A stretch of DNA of 64,000 nucleotides from Bradyrhizobium sp. LHD-71 (GTDB lineage: Bacteria > Pseudomonadota > Alphaproteobacteria > Rhizobiales > Xanthobacteraceae), in the NCBI RefSeq assembly GCF_031157255.1, contig NZ_JAVIFX010000028.1, forward strand, positions 50,245-114,244. The letters are read 5' to 3'. Positions 17,953-25,661 of the stretch are shown here, piece after piece. The stretch's first letter is position 1. Every line of letters begins with the position of its first letter. The notes under the pieces were generated by a model, which was not told the DNA's origin, searched no databases, and was given only the letters and a program-made list of their open reading frames with translations. A program made the translations under genes and the position numbers.

Positions 17953-18921
17953 TCATTCGATCACGTCGTCAGCACGGGCGAGCAGCGAGGGCGGCACTGT
18001 GAGACCAAGCGCCTTGGCAGTCTTCATGTTGATTACGAGCTCGAGTTTGGTTGGCTGCTCTACCGGCAGATCGGCAGGCTTGGTGCCTTTGAGGATCTTA
18101 TCGAGATAGCTGCCTGCACGACGCCAGATGTCGGCCAAATCAGGACCGTAGACGACCAATCCGTCCTTGGCGAATTGCCGAAAGAGATGAATCGCGGGCA
18201 GTTGATGTTCGGCCGCAAGTGCGATAACTCGCGGAGACTCGAAAACAGTCAGATAATCGCCAAGGACAATGATTGCCATGGCGTGCTGGGCGGAGGCCGA
18301 GGCAAAGGCACTGTTGAGTTCTTCGGCCTTGGTCGCCTCGACAATCGGCAGAGCCACGCCTAGCTCTCGCGCTGTGCGGGGTATCTCCTCGGCTAATGCC
18401 AACCGGTGCATGGGGTTATCCGGATTGACCAGGATCGCAACCTTCGAGGCGCCAGGGACCAGTTCGCGGAGGATTTCTATTTGTTTTGCGACCGCCACTC
18501 CCGCGGTGGTCGCAAGGCCCGTGATGTTGCCGCCTGGATGCGACAAGCTTCGGACGAGGCCAAGCCCCACGGGATCGAACACAGCCACGAATACAATCGG
18601 AATGGTAGCAGTTGCTGATTTCAGGGCTAGGGCTGCTGCCGGCCCGGAGGCAATTAGCAGATCGGGAGCTAGAGCGATCAACTCGGCGGCTAAAGCTGGC
18701 AGTCGATCCCGGGCATAACGATATTCGACAAGCAGGTTCTTGCCCTCGATCCAGCCCTTCTCGCGCAAGCCCCTGAGCCATGCGGCGTGAGCTGGATCGC
18801 GAGCCGGCTCATCCGCCCAAGCGCCGAGGAAACCAATTCGCCGAGGCGTCCCCTGCGCCCCCGAACGCCTTGGCGAAACGAGTATTGCCGCGGTGCCCGC
18901 TATGAACTCCCGCCGCTTCAT
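17953..18921 (-). CDS. ABC transporter substrate-binding protein (TrpX/ABC_sub_bind type), orphan
   Basis: 322 residues. The N-terminus MKRREFIAGTAAILV looks like a Tat-type signal (RR-x-F-I). The rest is the two-lobe binding-protein fold of the ABC_sub_bind family, with [22 protein letters not shown] and HPGGNITGL. These proteins usually serve transporters for amino acids or similar small molecules. No permease or ATPase gene is next to it. Orphan copies are common in Bradyrhizobium, so the partner and ligand are unknown. Confidence 0.88.
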   Translation of the reverse strand: MKRREFIAGTAAILVSPRRSGAQGTPRRIGFLGAWADEPARDPAHAAWLRGLREKGWIEGKNLLVEYRYARDRLPALAAELIALAPDLLIASGPAAALALKSATATIPIVFVAVFDPVGLGLVRSLSHPGGNITGLATTAGVAVAKQIEILRELVPGASKVAILVNPDNPMHRLALAEEIPRTARELGVALPIVEATKAEELNSAFASASAQHAMAIIVLGDYLTVFESPRVIALAAEHQLPAIHLFRQFAKDGLVVYGPDLADIWRRAGSYLDKILKGTKPADLPVEQPTKLELVINMKTAKALGLTVPPSLLARADDVIE

Positions 18922-19382
18922 TCGTTCCTCATCAAGCTAGAGGACGATGGGCGCAGAGTATCACGTTTCGATGGTTGTACCCACAGCGTGTGCAAATGTT
19001 GCGTCGCAAATGCGGTGCGTGGTGCAGGACGGCTTTGGGTCAAACTCGGCTGTCTAAACCGCCGGAAGCCGCTTCCGGTTTACACTCGATAGCGGACGCG
19101 CGGCTAGCAACGAGCTGGGCAGCATCGGGCCACATTCGGACATGTGCGTCCTTAGGCTGACACAAGGCGAGTCCTTGCGGATCACCTCGCCCGCGCGAAA
19201 AGTGTAGAAGTCACATCCTCGGACCTCGATCTTTTTCCTTCGCCTGTAGTGCCCGTTAGCGTCCATTTTGAGAAAATGTCCGCGACGGTGATGATCGAGC
19301 CGCGGCATGTTTGCCCAAGGCAGGAACGCGCTTGGAGCGGCCGAGTTAAGCGGACAAAGCCACCTGTGAAGGAGACAAAGTC
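18922..19382. other. Spacer with a decayed gene remnant
   Basis: 460 bases between the substrate-binding protein and PRC-barrel genes. It contains the frameshifted NTF2-like remnant listed separately and a short inverted repeat (aaaccgccggaagc / gcttccggttt, about 19056-19082). The right end has the good ribosome binding site gaaggaga for the PRC-barrel gene. Confidence 0.4.
19168..19294 (-). pseudogene. Fragment of an NTF2-like/SnoaL-type protein, frameshifted
   Basis: On the minus strand one frame reads FSKWTLTGTTGEGK and the next reads KKIEVRGCDFYTFRAGEVIRKDS. Joined by adding one base in the A-run near 19233, they give a continuous piece that looks like the end of a SnoaL-like/NTF2-like protein. 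In that family, a W-T-x-x-G-T strand is followed by a KxIEVRG-x-DFYTFRDGK strand. The start is missing, and the sequence after the D-S position no longer fits. Confidence 0.45.
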
Positions 19383-19760
19383 ATGGCCCGCGCAACAGCC
19401 CATCCGGATCATCACTGCATCTCAAGCGAGGACATTCAGGGAACCGAAGTTTATGGAGCAGACGGAACGAATATCGGCGAGATTGATCACCTCATCATCG
19501 ACAAGGTGTCAGGCCGCGTAGCTTATGCCGTCATGAGCTTCGGTGGATTTGTTGGCTTGGGTCACAGCCACTACCCCATTCCCTGGGGCGCTCTGAAATA
19601 TGATACGTCGCTTGACGGTTTTCGAACCAACATCACTGAGCAACAGCTGAGAGACGCGCCTGAGTTCAGCGATGACTCTTGGCAGGATCGAGACTGGGAA
19701 ACGCAGACTCACCGGTATTATGGGACGCCCACCTATTGGGAAGGGCGAGGTGGCCTATAA
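19383..19760 (+). CDS. PRC-barrel domain protein
   Basis: 125 residues. The PRC-barrel fold covers about 12-95: GTEVYGADGTNIGEIDHLIID is the first strand pair and a YPIPWGALKY segment comes later. These small beta-barrels occur as stand-alone proteins in rhizobia, often in stress regulons. The exact role is unknown. The ATG is preceded by gaaggagac at good spacing. The gene stands alone, with long spacers on both sides. Confidence 0.85.
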   Translation: MARATAHPDHHCISSEDIQGTEVYGADGTNIGEIDHLIIDKVSGRVAYAVMSFGGFVGLGHSHYPIPWGALKYDTSLDGFRTNITEQQLRDAPEFSDDSWQDRDWETQTHRYYGTPTYWEGRGGL

Positions 19761-20308
19761 CGCCGAGCGGCGCTAAAAACCTCCGTGATGAGTGCCAGCT
19801 GAACTGATCGGCCGGCCTCCACTGGATATTGTCGGATTTGATCCTAGCGACTGACTCTAGCAATTCTTGTCGCAAGGTTTGGTGCTGATCTGCAAAGGGG
19901 CCAGTTGAGGCGGCCCACCTTGCAGCAGGTCTCTCAACGAAGTTAGCTGCCGCCTTCGGGCGGCCGTTTTCTATTGGTATCCGCGCAAACGACCTCGGTT
20001 TGGGGTCCGAGGTCGCCAACCTTGCGGAAGGTTTGCTCCCGACGGGGGGCTTTTGGCTTGGGGACGGGTCGGGAGCTTGGATTCGACTCTGAATGGGGAA
20101 AGTCGTTCCGCTTGCCGACTAAATAAACGGTCCCGGCGTTTGTTCGCCGGGGCCGCTGCATTTCCGGATGCCGGAGAACTTGCCGCTCCTCGGATCACTC
20201 CGAGGGGCGCGCCGGTTCGCGTGGCGATCCCGCTGTTATCTCTCGGAAGCGCTTGCGCAGGAACGTTTGGCACGGCTCGGCGTCGAATGGCGACAAAACG
20301 GTTCGCAC
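19761..20308. other. Spacer with a row of hairpins
   Basis: 550 bases with no gene that I accept. Between 19949 and 20154 four stem-loops follow one another: 19949-19964 (gccgcc/ggcggc with a T-rich tail), 19990-20015 (cgacctcgg/ccgaggtcg), 20018-20033 (aacctt/aaggtt) and 20129-20154 (a ten-pair stem). The first may terminate PRC-barrel transcription; the set could be a structured RNA. Confidence 0.4.
19949..19971 (+). terminator. Possible rho-independent terminator
   Basis: A GC-rich stem gccgcc-ttcg-ggcggc with a stable TTCG loop, followed by cgttttct. It lies 190 bases after the PRC-barrel stop on the same strand. Confidence 0.5.
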
Positions 20309-20467
20309 ATGGACAGAGCGGTTGCTTATGCGATTTCGACGATCATCGTCCTCTTCGGCGTCTGGATCATTGTTGCCGGCCTGTCGTCCAGCTCACCTGT
20401 CCTATGGATCATCGTTGGGCTCGTTCCCATAGTCGTCGGGCTTTTAAGCGCTTTAGGTCCCACGTGA
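20309..20467 (+). CDS. Small two-segment membrane protein
   Basis: 52 residues from the ATG at 20309. Almost the whole protein is two hydrophobic segments (about 5-25 and 30-48) joined by a short SSSS linker, so it should sit in the inner membrane as a hairpin. The frame is open further upstream, but that part has no membrane character and is rejected. The ribosome binding site is weak. I recognise no family. Confidence 0.5.
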   Translation: MDRAVAYAISTIIVLFGVWIIVAGLSSSSPVLWIIVGLVPIVVGLLSALGPT

Positions 20468-20584
20468 TCCTTCTTTGCCGCGGCGGATAGGCCGTTGAAC
20501 GCCAAGTCTGTTCGGGGTGTTCCTTTCCGATGAAAGCGATCGCTTGCTCGGACGAAACCAAGCCCGACAAGGTTCATCCCAATC

Positions 20585-21943
20585 TCATCGCGCCTTGACG
20601 TTGTCACCAAACCGCCGCGCCAGCGCGATCAGCACCACGAAGGTCGCGACCCACACCATCCGCGCGCCGTAGCGGTCGTGCGGGCCCGAGACCACGCCGC
20701 AGATGAAGGCGTTGCCGAGCAGCGCCAGCGTCACCGTCGCCGCCAGCAGCGTCAGATCGTCGAGCCGGCGGTTCGTCAGCGCATGCGCAAGGAGCAAAAC
20801 CAGCCCCAGCATCGAAACCAGCGCAACGGGAACATGCAGCCAGTTCACGTAGTCGAAATCGACACCCCAGTGCTGCTGCCGCGCCGCGCGCATCGGGGCG
20901 GCCTGTGAGGGAATGTAGCGCTCAATGATGCCGCGGGTGTGCGGGATCCAGCCGTTGGTGCCTTCGCCGGTCGCGACATGCAGCAATTGCTGGCCCATCG
21001 CCCGTAGTGCCGCGCCGGCCTGCCAGGCCGGATAGTCCGCCAGCGAATGCACGACGATGTAGCCCATCTCCTCGTTCATGCCCTGGAAGCGGCCGAGCGT
21101 GTTGAACACGCTCTTGCCCCACAGGAACTCGTCGGCGCTCGTCGGAAGCTCGTTGCGATAGGGGCAGAGCTTGTAACTTTCACGCGGGCAGCGGTCGTTG
21201 AGGTAGCGCGCAACGATGCCGTCCTGCATCATGCGGCCGAAGGCGACGCCATAGCCGCCGGGCGTCCAGGTCCATTTGCCCGACAGCGCATAATTCGCCG
21301 ACATCAGCATCAGGCCGCCCGCGACGATGGTCAGGCTCGCCTGCGCCAATCCCGCCAGCGGAAGCCGAGGTCCGAGCAGCGGCCGCGCCATCCAGCCGGC
21401 CGCGCACAGGCCGAGCAGCACGCCGAGCGTTGCGCTGTGGGTCGCGGCCGCAAAGGCGGTGAAGACGAACAGCGCGATCTTTTCGAGTGCCGAGGTGCGG
21501 TGTCCGCCGATCACCAGCAGGAACAGCGACAGCACCGATAGTCCCGCAAAGATGTCGGTGAGCAACATGCTCGCGAGCCAGGGCAGGGCTGTCGACAGGA
21601 TCAGGAGCACACTGATCGCGACGAAGCGGACGGTCTGCATCATCGAGAGCACGCGCAAGGTGAGCTGCAACAGCCACAGCGTCGCCAGCGATTGGACCGC
21701 GAGATTGATCCAGAAGCCGAAGCTCTCGCCATAGTGCAGATAGATGCCGAACACGGTGGAGCGGCTCGGGACGAGATAGCCTTCGTACCAGCGCGCCAGA
21801 TAGCCGCCGGTATCCCACTGCAACAACGGATAGCCGTTCCAAAATGCCGGCACGATCATCAGGAGGGGCAGGGCCATTGCAGCCACCCGCAGCCAAAAGG
21901 AAGCCGCGGCGCGCGTGCGCAATTGGTCGGTGGTGATGCTCAA
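20585..21943 (-). CDS. Polytopic membrane protein of unknown function
   Basis: About 452 residues with around ten membrane segments. The first is at the N-terminus (WLRVAAMALPLLMIVPAFW) and is followed by NGYPLLQWDTGGYLARW. That short loop recalls the periplasmic loop of GT-C type glycosyltransferases, but no catalytic motif is certain. I chose the TTG at 21943 because the frame upstream (to 22135) runs into the cysE leader and looks non-coding. An ATG start at 22135 is the alternative. The gene is divergent from cysE. Confidence 0.7.
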   Translation of the reverse strand: MSITTDQLRTRAAASFWLRVAAMALPLLMIVPAFWNGYPLLQWDTGGYLARWYEGYLVPSRSTVFGIYLHYGESFGFWINLAVQSLATLWLLQLTLRVLSMMQTVRFVAISVLLILSTALPWLASMLLTDIFAGLSVLSLFLLVIGGHRTSALEKIALFVFTAFAAATHSATLGVLLGLCAAGWMARPLLGPRLPLAGLAQASLTIVAGGLMLMSANYALSGKWTWTPGGYGVAFGRMMQDGIVARYLNDRCPRESYKLCPYRNELPTSADEFLWGKSVFNTLGRFQGMNEEMGYIVVHSLADYPAWQAGAALRAMGQQLLHVATGEGTNGWIPHTRGIIERYIPSQAAPMRAARQQHWGVDFDYVNWLHVPVALVSMLGLVLLLAHALTNRRLDDLTLLAATVTLALLGNAFICGVVSGPHDRYGARMVWVATFVVLIALARRFGDNVKAR

Positions 21944-22218
21944 ATCTGCTCTGCCCCCGTTCGGATCATGCCCGCAATAACGGTTGGGGGAGAATTCACC
22001 AATAGTTTGACGCCGCCCGGCTTGAATTTGGCAAAACTCTGACCACTTTGAGCCGACCTTCCCGTCCGGGAGCGTCAGAAGAAAGTCTTGTTTATCAATG
22101 CTTTGGCTTGCCTTCCCGGGCAAGGCACTGTTCACTCTCAGGCAAGCCCGTCAGGACTTCGTCGCCTAGACTGTGCTATAGAGCCAGCAAAACCAGCCCA
22201 TTCGAAAGAGCAGATCCC
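21944..22218. promoter_or_regulatory. Divergent promoter region, cysE and membrane protein
   Basis: 275 bases between two divergent starts. I see no known regulator site here. The stretch cannot be assigned to either gene with confidence. Confidence 0.35.
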
Positions 22219-23043
22219 ATGGCAGTGCATCAGGTCAATCCGGGAGGAAAGCTCGCTTCGCTCGATCCGATCTGGGACCGGATCCGCAGCGAAGCGGAGG
22301 ACATCGTCCGCCGCGAGCCGGAGCTTGCGACCTTCATCTATTCGGCGGTGCTGCATCACGGCCGACTGGAAGATTCTGTGGTCCACCGCGTCGCCGACCG
22401 CCTCGATCACTCCGCGCTGTCGGGCGACCTCGTGCGCCAGGCTTATATTGAGGCGCTGCGCGACGATCCTGATCTCGGCAATGCCTTCCGTGCCGACCTC
22501 GTTGCCGTTTACGACCGCGATCCCGCGACCTCGCGCTTCATCGATCCCTTGCTCTACTTCAAGGGCTTTCATGCCATCCAGACCCATCGCCTCGCGCACT
22601 GGCTCTATCTGAAGGGTCGCAAGGATTTCGCCTACTACCTTCAGAGCCGGTCGTCGGCGGTGTTCCAGACTGACATCAATCCGGCCGCGCGCATCGGCCG
22701 CGGCATCTTCCTCGACCACGCCACCGGCTTCGTCTGCGGTGAGACGGCGGTGATCGAGGACGACGTCTCGATCCTGCACGGCGTCACGCTCGGCGGCACC
22801 GGCAAGGAGAACGAGGACCGTCACCCGAAGATCCGCCATGGCGTCCTGATCGGCGCCGGCGCGAAGATCCTTGGCAACATCGAGATCGGCCATTGCGCGC
22901 GCATCGCGGCGGGCTCTGTCGTGGTCAAGCCGGTGCCGCACAACGTCACGGTCGCTGGCGTGCCCGCCAAGATCGTCGGCGAAGCCGGCTGCGCTGAGCC
23001 GTCGCGCACCATGGATCAGATGATCAACGCGATGGGGCTTTGA
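22219..23043 (+). CDS. cysE: Serine O-acetyltransferase
   Basis: Makes O-acetylserine from serine and acetyl-CoA, the carbon acceptor for sulfide in cysteine synthesis. It has 274 residues: the N-terminal helical SATase domain (about 15-150, PLLYFKGFHAIQTHRLAHWL) and the C-terminal left-handed hexapeptide beta-helix. The active-site segment LDHATGFVCGETAVI and the GGTGKE loop are intact. The ATG at 22219 is the first that leaves the family's usual N-terminus. A strong terminator follows. Together with cysD/cysNC this places both branches of cysteine supply in one window, though they are not in one operon. Confidence 0.95.
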   Translation: MAVHQVNPGGKLASLDPIWDRIRSEAEDIVRREPELATFIYSAVLHHGRLEDSVVHRVADRLDHSALSGDLVRQAYIEALRDDPDLGNAFRADLVAVYDRDPATSRFIDPLLYFKGFHAIQTHRLAHWLYLKGRKDFAYYLQSRSSAVFQTDINPAARIGRGIFLDHATGFVCGETAVIEDDVSILHGVTLGGTGKENEDRHPKIRHGVLIGAGAKILGNIEIGHCARIAAGSVVVKPVPHNVTVAGVPAKIVGEAGCAEPSRTMDQMINAMGL

Positions 23044-23050
23044 TCTTGCG

Positions 23051-23077
23051 AAAAGGGCGGATTTTCCGCCCTTTTTT
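23051..23077 (+). terminator. Rho-independent terminator of cysE
   Basis: aaaagggcgg and ccgccctttt form a ten-pair stem with a short loop, ending in a run of six T, eight bases after the cysE stop. Confidence 0.9.
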
Positions 23078-23164
23078 CGTCCCCAAATTGTTTGGCAATT
23101 CATGCTGGCGGTTCGTCGCGTCTCGTCCTAAAACCCGCCGACCCATTTCGATCGGAGACTTGCC

Positions 23165-23383
23165 GTGGACGTCAAAGAAGTCAGAAAGCTGGACGCGTAT
23201 CTGAAGCGCGTATTCGGCAATCCCAAGATCCGCGTCGTGCCGCGGCCGAAGAAGGACGATTCCGCCGAGGTCTATATCGGCGAGGAATTCATCGGCGTGC
23301 TCTTCGTCGACGACGAGGACGACGATCGCTCGTTCCAGTTCCAGATGGCGATCCTCGAAGACGATCTCGTTGATCAGGAGTAG
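23165..23383 (+). CDS. DUF3126 family protein
   Basis: 72 residues starting at GTG; gatcggagac lies just upstream. It is a short alpha/beta protein with a very acidic loop (VDDEDDDR, about 48-55). It matches in size and pattern the DUF3126 proteins that are widespread in alphaproteobacteria and have no assigned function. It follows the cysE terminator, so it is probably transcribed on its own. Confidence 0.82.
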   Translation: MDVKEVRKLDAYLKRVFGNPKIRVVPRPKKDDSAEVYIGEEFIGVLFVDDEDDDRSFQFQMAILEDDLVDQE

Positions 23384-23693
23384 CTTTTTTACGCCGTCGC
23401 TGCGGACGCTGCGCTGCGTCCGGCACGCAGCGAAGATTGAAGCGCGCTCTTTCCACATCGTCATTGTGAGCCACCGGGTCCGCGCGAACGCGCGGCCCCG
23501 GTGGCTCGCAATGACGAGGACTGCTTTATCCTGCCATCATGCCTCTGTTTTGCCCGATGCAGCAACCTGATTTCTAAAAATCAGAAGCGCTGTGGAGCGC
23601 TTTTGAAATACCAAGTCCTGCCAAGCACTTGTCTACTGTGCATGGGGTTGTTTTCGCGGTTCGTTTTGAGAGGCACCAAGCCGTCCCGACCGC
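23384..23693. other. Spacer containing a REP-like palindrome
   Basis: About 310 bases with no gene. It holds the long palindrome at 23459-23516 and, before it, a T-rich run after the DUF3126 stop with a smaller GC-rich hairpin (gacgctgcgctgcgtc). Confidence 0.5.
23459..23516. repeat. Dispersed palindromic element (cgtcattg...caatgacg type)
   Basis: Arms cgtcattg-tgagccaccggg-tccgcgcg and their near-complement meet around a three-base loop, giving a stem of about 27 pairs. The same cgtcattgc...gcaatgacg ends bound the element at 62802-62888. I recognise this type as common in Bradyrhizobium intergenic DNA. Confidence 0.75.
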
Positions 23694-24401
23694 TCACCCC
23701 TTCGGCCCGCGCAGCTGCGCCGTCAGCTTCTCCATCGCCTCCGCCACGTCGCGCCACTGCGACAGCCAGCTGCGCGGAAAGCGGAAGGTGAGGTCGGCGC
23801 CGCCGACGCGGCGCTCGGAGAGGCACATGCCCGGGGTCGCCGCATCGCGGGTGCAGCGCGCGGTCAGTGCGGGGCTGGCGGCGGAATAGAGGTCTTCGCT
23901 GCCATAGGGCGTGTCCGCGCGGAACATCCGCATCGTCAGGCCGTCCTCGGCTTTCGGTGCGGCCGGGTCGAGATAGCGGGGATAGATCGTGGTCGTGCGC
24001 TGCTCGGGCGCGAGCGCATCGTGATGGGCCGCGATCGACAGGAAGATGCGGTCGATCGAGTGCACCGCCGCCTCCACCGTGTCGGCGGTGACGTGCTTGG
24101 GTGCGCCGGGCGGTTCCAGCGAGGGATAGAGGAAGTCGAGATCGATCCGCTCCTGCGGTCCGGAATGGCGCTGGATCTTCATCCGGATCGCGGTCACCGG
24201 CAGGTTGAACAGCGTGCCGCCGACGCTCACCGGCAGCTTGTCCGGGGCGTTGGCGCCGCGCGTGCCCCAGGTCGGCCACAAGAGATAGGCGACGAGCCCC
24301 ACCGCGGAGACCGCAGCGATGCCGCCGAGCACGATCGGGACGACGTGCGCGCGGGTGCGCATCCGGGGAAAGCGAGGGGAGGCTGCCGAAAACACCGTCA
24401 T
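23694..24401 (-). CDS. Membrane-anchored protein of unknown function
   Basis: 235 residues. A single membrane segment lies at about 20-43 (VVPIVLGGIAAVSAVGLVAYLLW) with a basic N-terminus, so the remaining 190 residues should be periplasmic. That part has two cysteines in its C-terminal half (CTRDAATPGMC), which could form a disulfide, and many aromatic strand-like segments. I recognise no family. It is divergent from the small membrane protein at 24622. Confidence 0.7.
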   Translation of the reverse strand: MTVFSAASPRFPRMRTRAHVVPIVLGGIAAVSAVGLVAYLLWPTWGTRGANAPDKLPVSVGGTLFNLPVTAIRMKIQRHSGPQERIDLDFLYPSLEPPGAPKHVTADTVEAAVHSIDRIFLSIAAHHDALAPEQRTTTIYPRYLDPAAPKAEDGLTMRMFRADTPYGSEDLYSAASPALTARCTRDAATPGMCLSERRVGGADLTFRFPRSWLSQWRDVAEAMEKLTAQLRGPKG

Positions 24402-24536
24402 GAACTAGCGCAAGAGAGCGGGACGTCGGCCGCTAGCCGACGAATCAGCGGCGAATATGCCACGCGGCGGCGATTTGGCGGAGCGTTCCCGGCTGCGGGG
24501 CAAGGGGGAGGGCCCTGCGCAGGCTGGCGGGCGGCG

Positions 24537-24552
24537 TTAACCTTCCCTTAAG
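24537..24552 (+). promoter_or_regulatory. Candidate CtrA binding site
   Basis: TTAA-ccttccc-TTAAg has the exact spacing of the alphaproteobacterial CtrA box (TTAA-N7-TTAAC), with the last base differing. It is 70 bases before the small membrane protein gene. Another gcgttaacc follows at 24562. Confidence 0.45.
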
Positions 24553-24621
24553 GATAATGTAGCGTTAACCCGCACTCTTTGTCACAGGAAGGCGGTGGCG
24601 TTGCGTAAGGGCGGACTTCCG

Positions 24622-24951
24622 ATGACACCTGAAGCTCTCAATACCTTCTTCTCGATCTTTATCGGTTTCGCGCTCGCGGGCGCGCTCGTGAACGGATATC
24701 AGGCGTTCGCGCAGCGTCCCGCCGGCTTCAGCCTGCTGCAGGACGGCGTGGCGCCGAAGACCTTCGCGGCGGTGCCGTTCCTGGTGTTCGCGGCGCCCTT
24801 CATCATCATGCGCAACACGCTTCGCGGCCTGCGGATGGAAAGCCGCCGCGCCGAGTTCGTGATGATGGCGACCGTCATCGCCGGCTTCTGGAGCATGATG
24901 AGCGGCACCTTCTTCCTGATGACGCTGCGCGCGGCCGGCGTGCTGGGCTGA
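24622..24951 (+). CDS. Small inner-membrane protein (DUF family uncertain)
   Basis: 109 residues from the ATG at 24622, preceded by aagggcgga. A GTG at 24595 is the alternative start. Three membrane segments are visible (about 8-27, 45-67 and 84-105), with Arg-rich short loops (RNTLRGLRMESRR) facing the cytoplasm. I recognise no function. The candidate CtrA site upstream is the only regulatory hint. Confidence 0.75.
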   Translation: MTPEALNTFFSIFIGFALAGALVNGYQAFAQRPAGFSLLQDGVAPKTFAAVPFLVFAAPFIIMRNTLRGLRMESRRAEFVMMATVIAGFWSMMSGTFFLMTLRAAGVLG

Positions 24952-25023
24952 CGCCCGCCATTCGGCCCTTTGCGTCCAGGCCGCCGTTTCGCTATGCCAG
25001 GATCATCCTGACAGGAGACCCCC

Positions 25024-25554
25024 ATGGCGATCTACGAGCTCGACGGGCAGGCGCCCGACCTTCCCGCCGACGGCAATTATTTCATCGCGGAGACCGCCAC
25101 CGTGATCGGCCGGGTGCGCCTGAAGCCGGGCGCGAGCGTCTGGTTCGGCGCGGTGCTGCGCGGCGACAATGAGTGGATCGAGGTCGGCGAGGGCGCCAAT
25201 GTCCAGGACGGCTCGACCTGCCACACCGATCTCGGCTTTCCGCTTCACATCGGCAGGAACTGCACCGTCGGCCACAATGTCATCCTGCACGGCTGCACCA
25301 TCGAGGAGGGCGCGCTCGTCGGCATGGGCTCGATCGTGATGAACGGCGCCAAAATCGGCCGCAACAGCATCGTCGGTGCCGGCTCCGTCATCACCGAGGG
25401 CAAGGAGTTCCCCGAGCGCTCACTGATCATCGGCTCGCCGGCGCGCGTAATCCGCACGCTCGACGACGCCCAGGTCCAGAAGATGGGGAGCGCGGCCAGG
25501 TTCTACGTGGCCAACGGTCCGCGGTTCAAGAAGGGCCTGAAGCGGATCGGCTGA
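25024..25554 (+). CDS. Gamma-carbonic anhydrase family protein (YrdA/PaaY-like)
   Basis: 176 residues of left-handed beta-helix hexapeptide repeats. Three histidines in the expected places (CHTD, then GHNVILHGC) can hold the metal between subunits of the trimer. The family hydrates CO2, or acts as a thioesterase or assembly protein in some members. The C-terminal helix FYVANGPRFKKGLKRI is usual. The Shine-Dalgarno acaggaga is at good spacing. Confidence 0.92.
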   Translation: MAIYELDGQAPDLPADGNYFIAETATVIGRVRLKPGASVWFGAVLRGDNEWIEVGEGANVQDGSTCHTDLGFPLHIGRNCTVGHNVILHGCTIEEGALVGMGSIVMNGAKIGRNSIVGAGSVITEGKEFPERSLIIGSPARVIRTLDDAQVQKMGSAARFYVANGPRFKKGLKRIG

Positions 25555-25661
25555 CCGGCCCGCAGGGGCTCCTTACCGTAAAAATACAGCTCGCTCGCTT
25601 AATCCTCCGCTAGTGCGATCGCGCTCATTGTTGAGCGTTTTCAACCAGGAGGAGCGGCGCC

